DNA from: Methylobacter sp.
Lineage (GTDB): Bacteria; Pseudomonadota; Gammaproteobacteria; Methylococcales; Methylomonadaceae
Length of the DNA stretch: 64,000 nucleotides
Direction: 5' to 3'
Assembly: GCF_030680395.1 (NCBI RefSeq)
Contig: NZ_JAUXVR010000006.1
Span: 62,001 to 126,000, forward strand
Positions 56,426 to 64,000 of the stretch are shown piece after piece (within the stretch, counting starts at the first letter, position 1; each line of letters starts with the position of its first letter). The notes below the pieces were generated by a model. That model was not told where the DNA came from. It searched no databases and saw only the letters and a program-made list of their open reading frames with translations. Both the position numbers and the translations under genes were made by a program.

Positions 56426-57706
56426 TTACTTTCCTTTTAACCGGACTACGCCTATTAATTTGAGCATCATCCTTTCGTAAAAAGGTTCACTGATGCCTTT
56501 TCTGATTTTACGCATGAAATATTTCTCGAAACCGATTTTAGCCAGATGCACCCATTTACCTTCCGCTGACCAAGTCACATTGCGCGGCGGAATTTGCGGC
56601 TTGGCCAGAAAAGCTACCCCGGAATCGCCAAAATCGGCCAAACATAAAGCATTCAACGTTGCTCTGTGGGTCGGTTCCTTGCCGGCCAATTCGTCGGCAA
56701 TATTATGCGCGGCCGCAGTGACCATTGACTCGATCATATAGCCGGTTTTTGGCGCGCCGACCGGCACCGGCGTCGGCTCAATGGGCGGAATGGCAATGCA
56801 GACGCCGACCGAATAGATATTTTTAAAAGTACGATTGCGCTGATGCTCGTCCACCAAAACAAAGCCGCGCGGGTTAACCAGACCTTCAACGCCGACATTA
56901 CGCACTGCGTCAACGCCGGTAAACGCGGGTAGCATCATTGAGTGTTTAAACGGCAGCTCATGTTTCTTCTTGTCCTTGCCGTCATCATCGACTTCCGTGA
57001 CAAACATCATACCGGGTTCGATTTTGTCGACCTTGGCATTGGTTATCCATTTGATGGTCTTGTCGCGCAAGGCGCTTTCCAGCATACCTTTGGTATCGCC
57101 GACACCGCCTAAACCCAAGTGACCGATATAAGGTTCTGCGGTCACGAAAGTCATCGGTACTTTGTCGCGAATTTTTCTTTTGCGCAATTCGGTTTCAAGA
57201 ATCATTAAATATTCATACGCAGGACCATAACAGGACGCCCCCTGAACCGCACCGATAATAATGGGGCCGGGATCTTCCATAAACTTGTCCCAATCTTTTA
57301 CAGCAACCTCGGCATGATCGACATGACAGACTGATGAGGTATAACCCTCAGGCCCCAAACCGGGAACTTCATCAAAGGCCAGACGCGGCCCTGTAGCAAT
57401 AATCAAAAAATCGTAAGCAACGGCTGAACCGTCATCCAGTTGAACCTGATTATTGACCGGATCGACTTTTGCTGCGGCTTTTTGAATAAATTCGATGCCT
57501 TTCTTTTTAAAAACCGGGGCTAATTCAATTTTCAACTCTTCAGGTGTTCGCCATTTCGGCGGAACCCAGGGATTTGACGGAACAAAATGAAAAGTCGGGC
57601 TGTCGGAAATCACGATGACATCATGATTTTTGCCTACCGTTTCTTTCATTTCATACGCCATTGGTACGCCGCCAATGCCTGCGCCTAGAATTACAATACG
57701 AGCCAT
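56426..57706 (-). CDS. Sulfide:quinone oxidoreductase-like flavoprotein
   Basis: This 426-residue protein of the NADH dehydrogenase/SQR superfamily has the FAD-binding [39 protein letters not shown], and Cys residues in [21 protein letters not shown] and [10 protein letters not shown] that could serve as the redox cysteines of SQR. The C-terminal part ([20 protein letters not shown]) is amphipathic, as in membrane-bound SQR. SQRs pass electrons from sulfide to quinone. It is followed by a coupled DUF2892 gene and is divergent from cydAB. Confidence 0.85.
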   Translation of the reverse strand: MARIVILGAGIGGVPMAYEMKETVGKNHDVIVISDSPTFHFVPSNPWVPPKWRTPEELKIELAPVFKKKGIEFIQKAAAKVDPVNNQVQLDDGSAVAYDFLIIATGPRLAFDEVPGLGPEGYTSSVCHVDHAEVAVKDWDKFMEDPGPIIIGAVQGASCYGPAYEYLMILETELRKRKIRDKVPMTFVTAEPYIGHLGLGGVGDTKGMLESALRDKTIKWITNAKVDKIEPGMMFVTEVDDDGKDKKKHELPFKHSMMLPAFTGVDAVRNVGVEGLVNPRGFVLVDEHQRNRTFKNIYSVGVCIAIPPIEPTPVPVGAPKTGYMIESMVTAAAHNIADELAGKEPTHRATLNALCLADFGDSGVAFLAKPQIPPRNVTWSAEGKWVHLAKIGFEKYFMRKIRKGISEPFYERMMLKLIGVVRLKGK

Positions 57707-58063
57707 GATACTTTCCTCATTAAGTAGTTATTATTACGTGCCTTGCATTTTTCAATTGACCCAAGGTCAATTGAAAATCCCGTTAAAGTGAACCGACACC
57801 AACACTGAGCAGTAAAAAGTCCCCGTAACCGATCAGACAAAAGTATCGAAAGCTTAAAAATAAATTTGTATATTAGAGAATATTAATAGACAGTAACACA
57901 ATTCTATCTTAGCATCCAAGTCTAATTGTTAGAGTAAAACTCGGGCAAGAGTTGTTTTTTAAAATATTATTGGTTTAAATGCAAGAGACATTGATATACG
58001 TTATATCCAATGTCATTTATCTCAAGTTCTGATCCACAGGACGGCAACCCTTAGGTAAAATTT
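57707..58063. other. Shared promoter region of SQR-like gene and cydAB
   Basis: A 357 bp AT-rich divergent spacer. It holds an imperfect palindrome 50 bp before cydA and must contain both promoters. No open frame is supported. Confidence 0.6.
57987..58014. promoter_or_regulatory. Candidate operator upstream of cydA
   Basis: GACATTGATATA and TATATCCAATGTC form an imperfect inverted repeat around CGT, centred about 63 bp before the cydA start. It is not an FNR box (spacing does not fit TTGAT-N4-ATCAA). The regulator is unknown. Confidence 0.4.
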
Positions 58064-59626
58064 ATGATTTCAGAGGCTGTGGTTGATTTATCGCGCTGGC
58101 AGTTTGCAGCAACTTCTCTATACCATTTTCTGTTTGTCCCGTTGACATTAGGATTGTCGTTTTTACTGGCGATTATGGAATCGACCTATGTCATGACCGG
58201 CAAGGAAATTTACAAGGATATGACCCAGTTCTGGGGGAAATTATTCGGGATTAATTTCGCACTGGGCGTGACGACCGGCCTGACCATGGAATTTCAATTC
58301 GGCATGAACTGGTCGTATTTCTCGCATTATGTCGGCGATATTTTCGGTGCGCCGCTTGCTATCGAAGGCTTGATGGCGTTTTTCCTGGAATCCACCTTTG
58401 TCGGCCTGTTCTTTTTCGGCTGGGATAAGTTAGGCAAAGGCCAGCATTTGCTGGTGACCTGGCTGGTTGCTTTAGGCAGCAACTTATCTGCATTATGGAT
58501 TCTGGTCGCCAACGGCTGGATGCAATATCCGACTGGAGCGGATTTTAATTATGAAACCATGCGCATGGAGATTACCAGCTTTGGCGATCTGTTATTTAAT
58601 CCGGCCGCTCAGGTTAAATTTGTCCATACCGTTGCCGCCGGCTACACCACGGCTTCTGTTTTCGTGCTGGGTATCAGTGCCTATTACATGCTTAAAGGCC
58701 GTGATGCGGCCTTTGCGCAACGCTCTTATACCATCGCCGCAGGCTTTGGACTGGCTGCCATCCTGTCGGTCATTGTGTTGGGCGATGAAAGCGGCTATAC
58801 CGATGGCGAAGTACAAAAAACCAAACTGGCCGCTATTGAAGCCGAATGGCACACCGAAGCGCCACCCGCAGCATTTACTCTGATCGGCATTCCTGATCAG
58901 GAAGCTATGGAAACGCATTACGCCATAAAAATCCCCTGGGTATTGGGTTTGATCGGTACGCGTTCTATCGATGAGCCGATTACCGGTTTATCGGAGATTC
59001 TGGAAAAAAACCGTTTGCGCATTCGTGACGGCATGAAGGCCTATTCGCTGTTGCAAACATTAAGAGCGGGCAGCAAGGACCCCATTGTCCGTGCCGAGTT
59101 TGACCATTACAAACAGGACCTGGGTTATGGTCTGCTGCTCAAACGCTATACCGAAAACGTAGTCGACGCGACCGATCAACAAATAGAATTGGCAGCTCAA
59201 TATTCAATACCCAGAGTTGTGCCTCTGTTTTGGACTTTCCGCATCATGGTGGCGTGCGGCTTTATTATGCTGGCGATATTTATTTTTGCGGTGATAGCCA
59301 GCTCAATTCGCAAATGCAGACAAACATGGTTGTTACGAGCAAGTCTTTATATGATGCCTTTACCCTGGATTGCCTCTGAATTGGGTTGGTTTGTGGCCGA
59401 GTTCGGTCGTCAGCCGTGGACTATTGCGGAGATTTTACCGACATTCTTAAGCACATCATCCCTGACCGAACTGGATATCTACCTGAGTTTGGCAGGCTAC
59501 ATCGGTTTATATACGGTATTTTTGATCATCGAAATGTTCTTGATGCTCAAGTTCATCAAGTTAGGTCCCAGCAGCCTGCACAAAGGCCGTTACCATTTTG
59601 AAATCGCCACAGGAGCATCACTATGA
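58064..59626 (+). CDS. cydA: Cytochrome bd ubiquinol oxidase subunit I
   Basis: This 520-residue quinol oxidase subunit holds all three hemes. The heme ligand His is in [16 protein letters not shown], and [13 protein letters not shown] is the conserved GRQPW motif. The length is that of the long Q-loop form, as in E. coli (522). It oxidises quinol and reduces O2 with high affinity. Its stop overlaps the cydB start (ATGA). Confidence 0.96.
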   Translation: MISEAVVDLSRWQFAATSLYHFLFVPLTLGLSFLLAIMESTYVMTGKEIYKDMTQFWGKLFGINFALGVTTGLTMEFQFGMNWSYFSHYVGDIFGAPLAIEGLMAFFLESTFVGLFFFGWDKLGKGQHLLVTWLVALGSNLSALWILVANGWMQYPTGADFNYETMRMEITSFGDLLFNPAAQVKFVHTVAAGYTTASVFVLGISAYYMLKGRDAAFAQRSYTIAAGFGLAAILSVIVLGDESGYTDGEVQKTKLAAIEAEWHTEAPPAAFTLIGIPDQEAMETHYAIKIPWVLGLIGTRSIDEPITGLSEILEKNRLRIRDGMKAYSLLQTLRAGSKDPIVRAEFDHYKQDLGYGLLLKRYTENVVDATDQQIELAAQYSIPRVVPLFWTFRIMVACGFIMLAIFIFAVIASSIRKCRQTWLLRASLYMMPLPWIASELGWFVAEFGRQPWTIAEILPTFLSTSSLTELDIYLSLAGYIGLYTVFLIIEMFLMLKFIKLGPSSLHKGRYHFEIATGASL

Positions 59627-60762
59627 TTTTCGATTATGAAACCATGCGCTTGATCTGGTGGGGCCTTTTAGGCGCTTTATTGATCGGCTTTGCCATTACC
59701 GACGGCTTTGATATGGGGGTAGCCATTCTTTTACCCTTTTTAGGCAAAAACGATACCGAACGTCGCGTTATTATTAATTCCATAGGCTCGGTCTGGGAAG
59801 GCAACCAGGTTTGGTTTATAACCGCGGGCGGCGCGTTGTTTGCGGCGTGGCCTGTCGCCTATGCCGTGGCCTTTTCAGGGTTTTATTTTGCGTTGTTGCT
59901 AACCTTGTTTGCGTTATTTTTGCGACCGATCGGCTTTGATTACCGCAGCAAATTACCCAGCCAAAAATGGCGCAACAACTGGGATATTGCATTATTTACA
60001 GGCGGCTTTGTACCGGCATTAATTTTCGGCGTGGCATTCGGCAATTTACTACAGGGCGTACCGTTCCATTTTGACAACGATATGCGTATTTTTTATACCG
60101 GTTCATTCTGGGCATTATTAAACCCTTTTGCCTTGGCGGCAGGACTGCTTAGCTTATCGATGCTGATTATGCACGGAGCGGTGTATTTGCAGCTCAAGAC
60201 TGAGGGCGACATTAACCGGCGTTGTAAAAAAGTGGTCACTGTTTCAGCAATAACGGCTCTAGCCATTTTTGCAGTGGCGGGCATCTGGGTTGCTAACATT
60301 GATGGTTACCAGATCACCACTGAAGTTCTCCCTAACGCGCCGTCCAACCCGTTAGCAAAAATAGTGTCTAAAGCACCGGGATTATGGCTGGATAACTATG
60401 CGCATTATCCTGTGTTATGGGCTATTCCTGCCCTGGCGTTTGTTGCCGGCGCGATAACCATCGTACTGTCAAAAATTGAACGTCCGGGTCTGGCCTTTAT
60501 CACCAGCTCATTAACATTGACTTCAATTATTTTAACTGCGGGCGTGTCGATGTTCCCTTTCCTGATGCCGTCAAGCTCGGCTGTAAATAGCTCTTTGACG
60601 GTGTGGGATGCCAGTTCCAGTCTGACCACTTTAAAAATCATGCTCTGGGCTACGGTGATTTTTTTACCTATCGTCCTTGTTTACACCACGTGGGTATTTC
60701 GTATATTGCGCGGCAAGGTAACGTCGGAACATATTCATCAGAACGATCATACGGTTTTTTAG
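59623..60762 (+). CDS. cydB: Cytochrome bd ubiquinol oxidase subunit II
   Basis: This 379-residue subunit has nine or so membrane segments. It starts [20 protein letters not shown] and contains [19 protein letters not shown] and [23 protein letters not shown] (read as two segments), as in CydB. It supports assembly and the quinol site of the bd oxidase. The start overlaps the cydA stop, and the CydX-GGDEF gene follows after 9 bp. Confidence 0.96.
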   Translation: MIFDYETMRLIWWGLLGALLIGFAITDGFDMGVAILLPFLGKNDTERRVIINSIGSVWEGNQVWFITAGGALFAAWPVAYAVAFSGFYFALLLTLFALFLRPIGFDYRSKLPSQKWRNNWDIALFTGGFVPALIFGVAFGNLLQGVPFHFDNDMRIFYTGSFWALLNPFALAAGLLSLSMLIMHGAVYLQLKTEGDINRRCKKVVTVSAITALAIFAVAGIWVANIDGYQITTEVLPNAPSNPLAKIVSKAPGLWLDNYAHYPVLWAIPALAFVAGAITIVLSKIERPGLAFITSSLTLTSIILTAGVSMFPFLMPSSSAVNSSLTVWDASSSLTTLKIMLWATVIFLPIVLVYTTWVFRILRGKVTSEHIHQNDHTVF

Positions 60763-60771
60763 GAGATTATT

Positions 60772-61344
60772 ATGTGGTATTTCACTTGGATACTTGGATT
60801 ATTACTGGCCTGCTCATTAGGCATTATCAACGTGCTGCGGCTGGAGGCTCAGGAAACATGGGATAAAGAACATATTCCCTTAGATCCGCTAACCCAGCTA
60901 ATGACCAGAGACACGATGCTCGGCCGGTTAAAAGAAAAAATCGAGAACTCCAAACGCAACGGCTTTCCTTTTTCTATTCTTTTTATCAGTTTAAAGGATT
61001 TTAAAGCCAAAAATAATTTACCCGCTTTTGAAATGGACGCCGTATTACGTAGCGTGGCCGATTGTTTTCAAGACGACATCAGGGCTGGCGTTGATATTGC
61101 GGCAAGAATGGGTGAACAGGATTTTCTTATTGCGATGCCGGGTTCTCCATTGAAAAAAGCCGAGCAAATCGCGGCGCAGATTAAACAAGAAATTTTAGAG
61201 CGCGTTAAAGTGCCAGACCTGATTATTGAAGTGGCTACAGGGGTTGCGGAATATTCCACGCCCACTGTTCCTGAAGAATTTTCCGCTACAACAAACGAAG
61301 TGGATGAATTAATCAGAGTTGCAACAGCAAAGAGCGGCCTATAA
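60772..61344 (+). CDS. CydX fused to a degenerate GGDEF domain
   Basis: The 190-residue product starts MWYFTWILGLLLACSLGIIN, almost identical to E. coli CydX (MWYFAWILGTLLACSFGVIT), the small third subunit of cytochrome bd. CydX normally ends at about 37 residues. Here residues 38-190 continue as a GGDEF-type fold: DPLTQLMTRDTMLGRLKEKI, FISLKDFKAKNN, ARMGEQDFLIAMPG and VATGVAEYSTP. The signature is GEQDF (114-118), the metal-binding Asp pair of DxDxFK is S73/K75, and no RxxD I-site fits (R104-D108 is one residue too long). Cyclase activity is therefore unlikely; GTP, c-di-GMP or protein binding is possible. AGGAG precedes the ATG. Confidence 0.9.
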   Translation: MWYFTWILGLLLACSLGIINVLRLEAQETWDKEHIPLDPLTQLMTRDTMLGRLKEKIENSKRNGFPFSILFISLKDFKAKNNLPAFEMDAVLRSVADCFQDDIRAGVDIAARMGEQDFLIAMPGSPLKKAEQIAAQIKQEILERVKVPDLIIEVATGVAEYSTPTVPEEFSATTNEVDELIRVATAKSGL

Positions 61345-61869
61345 ATTCCTGTTTTTTTGCATCGCATATAGACTCAACACAACCGCGTATTACGGCTTTT
61401 TCACCCCTCCCGAGAGGGCTGGGGTGAAGGCTTTCAAAAATGCAAGAGGACTGCCGGATACGCCGTATCTATCGATAGCTTGCCACCCATCCATAAAGAA
61501 CCATTCGACCGCATCCTTGTTACGTAAGCGACTGTTGGGAGAATAACCTTACTAACAGTGGGTGCTTTGGTGGCAAAGTATCCGGGACCGGTGCGGCAAG
61601 TTTAATCTAAACGGATAGGCATTCTTACATATTGTGTACTTAATTCTATATAGGTATCGTTAATTTACGGCCGGGGAAATAGATTAGCAATGCCCCCTTT
61701 ACCTGTTGAATTTTGACCGGGAGTAAGCCTTGAGAAGCTCAGTACTTATTAGCGTTCCGAACCCATGACACGGGTCGAACCGATTCCGGCATAGCTTGAT
61801 CTAAACAGTCGAATTTCACAAAGCATCAACCTTACTGCCACTCAACTATGCATTTTTAAAGGATCAGCC
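61345..61869. other. Intergenic region with a REP-like hairpin
   Basis: At 61400-61428, TTCACCCC and GGGGTGAA enclose TCCCGAGAGGGCT. This is a common extragenic palindrome and may terminate the cyd transcript. The other 400 bp show no supported gene. The DUF3597 promoter must lie at the right end. Confidence 0.5.
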
Positions 61870-62244
61870 ATGAGTCTGTTTAATTCCATTCTTGAAAAAC
61901 TGGGCATTCGTAGTGCTGACGCTGCGAAAGCACCTGATGCAGGTCAACCAGCAACTGCTTCTGCCCCTGCTGCCGGAATTGCTGCGGTCGATGTCGTAGC
62001 CAAATTGGAAGGATTAGCCGCTTCCCATGCGGAAAAACTTAACTGGAAAGTTTCGATTGTCGATTTGTTAAAATTATTAGGGCTTGACAGCAGTTTAACC
62101 GCACGCAAAGAACTTGCGGCAGAATTGGGTTGTCCTGTGCAAGCAATGGCCGACTCATCCCAAATGAATATATGGCTGCATAAAACCGTCTTGCAAAAAC
62201 TCGCACAGAACGGCGGTAATATCCCACCGGAGTTGTTGAACTAA
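61870..62244 (+). CDS. DUF3597 family protein
   Basis: This 124-residue protein starts MSLFNSILEKLGI, followed by an Ala/Pro-rich linker (about 16-40). The DUF3597 core reads VDVVAKLEGLAASHAEKLNW, VDLLKLLGLDSSLTARKELA and MNIWLHKTVLQKLAQNGGNI. Function of the family is unknown; members often accompany YidB/LysM proteins, as here, 83 bp upstream. No signal peptide is present. AGGA lies before the start. Confidence 0.85.
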   Translation: MSLFNSILEKLGIRSADAAKAPDAGQPATASAPAAGIAAVDVVAKLEGLAASHAEKLNWKVSIVDLLKLLGLDSSLTARKELAAELGCPVQAMADSSQMNIWLHKTVLQKLAQNGGNIPPELLN

Positions 62245-62327
62245 ACAGCTAAATTCGGGAACTTTATTCATTCCGGAACCGCACTGCTACGAGTTATCTT
62301 GTTCGAATTTCATTAGGAGAAAACCTT

Positions 62328-63044
62328 ATGAGCTTTTTTACAGATATTGTTAAATCCGTCATCGGAGCCAATGATTCTTCAGCACAAACTGAAAACAAAA
62401 CCCAAAATTTATTGAACGGCGCGTTGGGAATGCTGGAGAAAATGGGTGGCGTAGACGGGTTGGTTAAAAAATTTCAACAATCAGGCATGGGGGATGTTGC
62501 CTCGTCATGGGTTGGAACTGGAGAAAACAAAAGCATACAGCCCGATCAACTGGCCAATGTACTGGGCAAAGACCAGGTTGCTGAGCTTGCTCAACAGGCA
62601 GGCATCCCTGAATCTCAAGGCGCATCAGTGCTCTCACAAGTTTTACCCGCCATGGTCGACAAACTGACGCCGGAAGGAAAGGCGCCCGAATCAAGCAATC
62701 TCGCAACATGGGGCAAAGTGCTTCTGGGTGCAGCGGGGGCAGCGGGGGCAGCGGTTGTAGGGAAAGCGGCGGCTTCTTATTTCGGCAATAAAGAAGATGA
62801 GGAGCAATCGCCCATTTCCGGGCAACAAGCAACAAACGCAAGCGCCGCTGTTGCTGAGACAGGAATGGGATCGGCCGCTACGTCTGTTCGAACCTACACC
62901 GTATCCAGTGGCGATACGCTTTCTAAAATTGCCAAACAGTTCTACAGCGACGCCAATCAATGGCCACGTATTTTTGATGCGAATCGGGATATTTTAAACA
63001 ACCCGGATCGCATATCTCCGGGCCAACATTTACGTATCCCTTAA
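62328..63044 (+). CDS. YidB-type (DUF937) protein with C-terminal LysM
   Basis: The 238-residue product has a YidB-like domain (about 1-125: SFFTDIVKSVIGAN, GALGMLEKMGGVDGLVKKFQ, LGKDQVAELAQQAGIPESQG). A hydrophobic Ala/Gly segment follows (about 130-150, GAAGAAGAAVVGKAAASYFG), then a linker and a C-terminal LysM (about 186-236: TYTVSSGDTLSKIAKQFYSD). LysM binds peptidoglycan or GlcNAc polymers. Without a classical signal peptide its location is uncertain; the same puzzle applies to E. coli YgaU. AGGAGA precedes the ATG. Confidence 0.85.
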   Translation: MSFFTDIVKSVIGANDSSAQTENKTQNLLNGALGMLEKMGGVDGLVKKFQQSGMGDVASSWVGTGENKSIQPDQLANVLGKDQVAELAQQAGIPESQGASVLSQVLPAMVDKLTPEGKAPESSNLATWGKVLLGAAGAAGAAVVGKAAASYFGNKEDEEQSPISGQQATNASAAVAETGMGSAATSVRTYTVSSGDTLSKIAKQFYSDANQWPRIFDANRDILNNPDRISPGQHLRIP

Positions 63045-63094
63045 AATCAGGCGCACTTAAAGCCGTTCCAGAATTAAAACAGGGCGTTTGTTAA

Positions 63095-63286
63095 GCTAAA
63101 ACCAAGTGGGAAGGCGATGAAGAAAAAAGCCCTGTTGCAGGTCAAACAAAAGCCGACGCTTTCTGTGAGTGCATGTGGAATGAAACCCCGGAAGATTTCG
63201 ATGGCGATTTAGCTAAATTTTCTGAATCAAAAAAAGGCGCAAAATCAAACAAGGTTTGTGAAAAATACTCAAACTGGCACGATTAA
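63095..63286 (+). pseudogene. 5'-truncated fragment of a Cys-containing protein
   Basis: An open frame of 63 codons with no plausible start, bounded upstream by TAA, reads KADAFCECMWNETPEDFDGD and ends KSNKVCEKYSNWHD. The three Cys and acidic composition look like real coding sequence and not a shadow of another gene. It is probably the 3' part of a decayed gene. I do not recognise the family. Confidence 0.4.
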
Positions 63287-63436
63287 ATTGGTCCGTTGAA
63301 TGATGCTTGCGATCGAGCATCTCGTAGGGTGCAATAGCCGATTTATCGCATATTGCGCCCTATAATAATATCGCCATCCGACCACACGCTTACTTGACCG
63401 TAAGACTATCAGAGGTGTTTTGGCTCTACACGCCAT

Positions 63437-64000
63437 TCACCAGCGTCGTTCTTCCCGTAACAGATCGATCAATTCGGTCTTGCACAAAGGACGGCTGACA
63501 TAATAGCCCTGAGCCAGATCACCGCCATGGGTGCGCAGGAATTCAAGTTGCTCTTTAGTTTCTACGCCTTCAGCGACGACTTCGAGTCCGAGTTTTTTGC
63601 CTAGCGTAATGCTGGCCTCGACGATGGCCGCGTCATTAGTATCGTTGGTCATGTCGCGTATAAAACTCTGATCTATCTTAAGCGCATCCAACGGGAAGCG
63701 CTTAAGATAAGATAACGATGAATAGCCGGTACCGAAATCGTCGATAGCAATACGAACGCCCAGAGCCCGCAGTTTCTTAAGCGTCTCGGTTGCCGCTGCC
63801 GGATCCTGCATAACGATATTCTCGGTCATTTCCAGCTCTAGCGAATTCGGGGGCATGTTTTCCCGCTTCATAATACAGCTTACCTTGTGCAGCAATTCCG
63901 GGTCGTTGAACTGGGAAGCCGATACATTGACAGAAATACGCATGTTATGAAGCCCCATTTCCCTGAATTCGGCACAGGCCTGACTCAACACCCACTCGCC
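63437..64000 (-). CDS. EAL-domain c-di-GMP phosphodiesterase, C-terminal part
   Basis: The 188 visible codons continue past the right edge. They form most of an EAL domain: EWVLSQACAEF, ISVNVSASQF, ELEMTENIVM, IAIDDFGTGYSSLSYLKRF, LKIDQSFIRDM, VVAEGVETKEQL and AQGYYVSRPL. All visible metal and catalytic residues of the domain are intact. The EAL motif itself and any upstream domains, probably GGDEF and PAS, lie outside the window. Hydrolysis of c-di-GMP is inferred. Confidence 0.92.
   Translation of the reverse strand, partial: GEWVLSQACAEFREMGLHNMRISVNVSASQFNDPELLHKVSCIMKRENMPPNSLELEMTENIVMQDPAAATETLKKLRALGVRIAIDDFGTGYSSLSYLKRFPLDALKIDQSFIRDMTNDTNDAAIVEASITLGKKLGLEVVAEGVETKEQLEFLRTHGGDLAQGYYVSRPLCKTELIDLLREERRW

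Noticed and set aside
57987-58014. FNR box before cydA
   Set aside because: TTGAT is present but the partner half-site spacing is wrong for TTGAT-N4-ATCAA; kept only as an unassigned palindrome.

Overview
The window looks like chromosome of a gammaproteobacterium, most likely a methanotroph-type organism of the Methylococcales. This is inferred from the mix of protein types: sdhCDAB-sdhE, clpS-clpA next to infA, a MoxY-like sensor kinase, GH17-GT2 glucan synthase, an SmbP-like protein, DUF3597 and YidB-LysM proteins. No methane or methanol oxidation gene lies in the window, so the assignment is moderate. Most of it is ordinary housekeeping DNA, broken by accessory patches that contain repeats, transposase-derived genes and a hydrogenase island.

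Layout. 1-6.3 kb (minus strand): rubredoxin/metallo-beta-lactamase protein (cut by the edge), RibD-type reductase, SmbP-like protein, O-antigen-ligase-type protein, purB, mnmA, NUDIX hydrolase. 6.5-13.9 kb: clpS-clpA, infA, ppk1-def, a PLP desulfhydrase/deaminase and a divergent SRAP (yedK) gene. 14-22.5 kb: GH17-GT2 glucan synthase and aceE-aceF-lpdA. 22.9-31.2 kb: uppP, then a compact group-2-like [NiFe] hydrogenase operon (small subunit, large subunit, maturation protease, Rieske-PAS-PAS-GGDEF-EAL protein, then hypA). This block is bracketed by a broken copy of tRNA-Asn on the left and intact tRNA-Asn and tRNA-Arg on the right, with an IS3-type transposase relic inside. 31.7-43.5 kb: a histidine kinase/LuxR regulator pair, chemoreceptor, EAL-CBS-GGDEF protein, EF-hand repeat protein and several small proteins of unknown role. 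43.6-46.1 kb: an NlpE-like gene and two REP-associated tyrosine transposases, one broken by a roughly 147 bp MITE-like element, surrounded by GTAG-headed REP sequences and a REPIN. 46.1-55.8 kb: sdhCDAB-sdhE and a complete tolC-MFP-RND efflux operon. 56.2-61.3 kb: a sulfide:quinone oxidoreductase-like gene with a small membrane protein, divergent from cydA-cydB and a third gene in which CydX is fused to a degenerate GGDEF domain. 61.9-64 kb: DUF3597, YidB-LysM, a decayed cysteine-containing gene and the C-terminal part of an EAL protein.

Two arrangements deserve most attention. First, the hydrogenase operon encodes, in translationally coupled fashion, an H2-oxidising Fe-S/NiFe module and a c-di-GMP enzyme whose N-terminus is a Rieske [2Fe-2S] domain. 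This suggests electrons from H2 could directly set a c-di-GMP signal. Second, the small structural subunit CydX of cytochrome bd is continuous with a GGDEF-like domain that has lost its catalytic residues. This places a possible nucleotide- or protein-binding module on the cytoplasmic face of a terminal oxidase. Together with two further c-di-GMP proteins, the window is rich in signalling linked to respiration and redox state.
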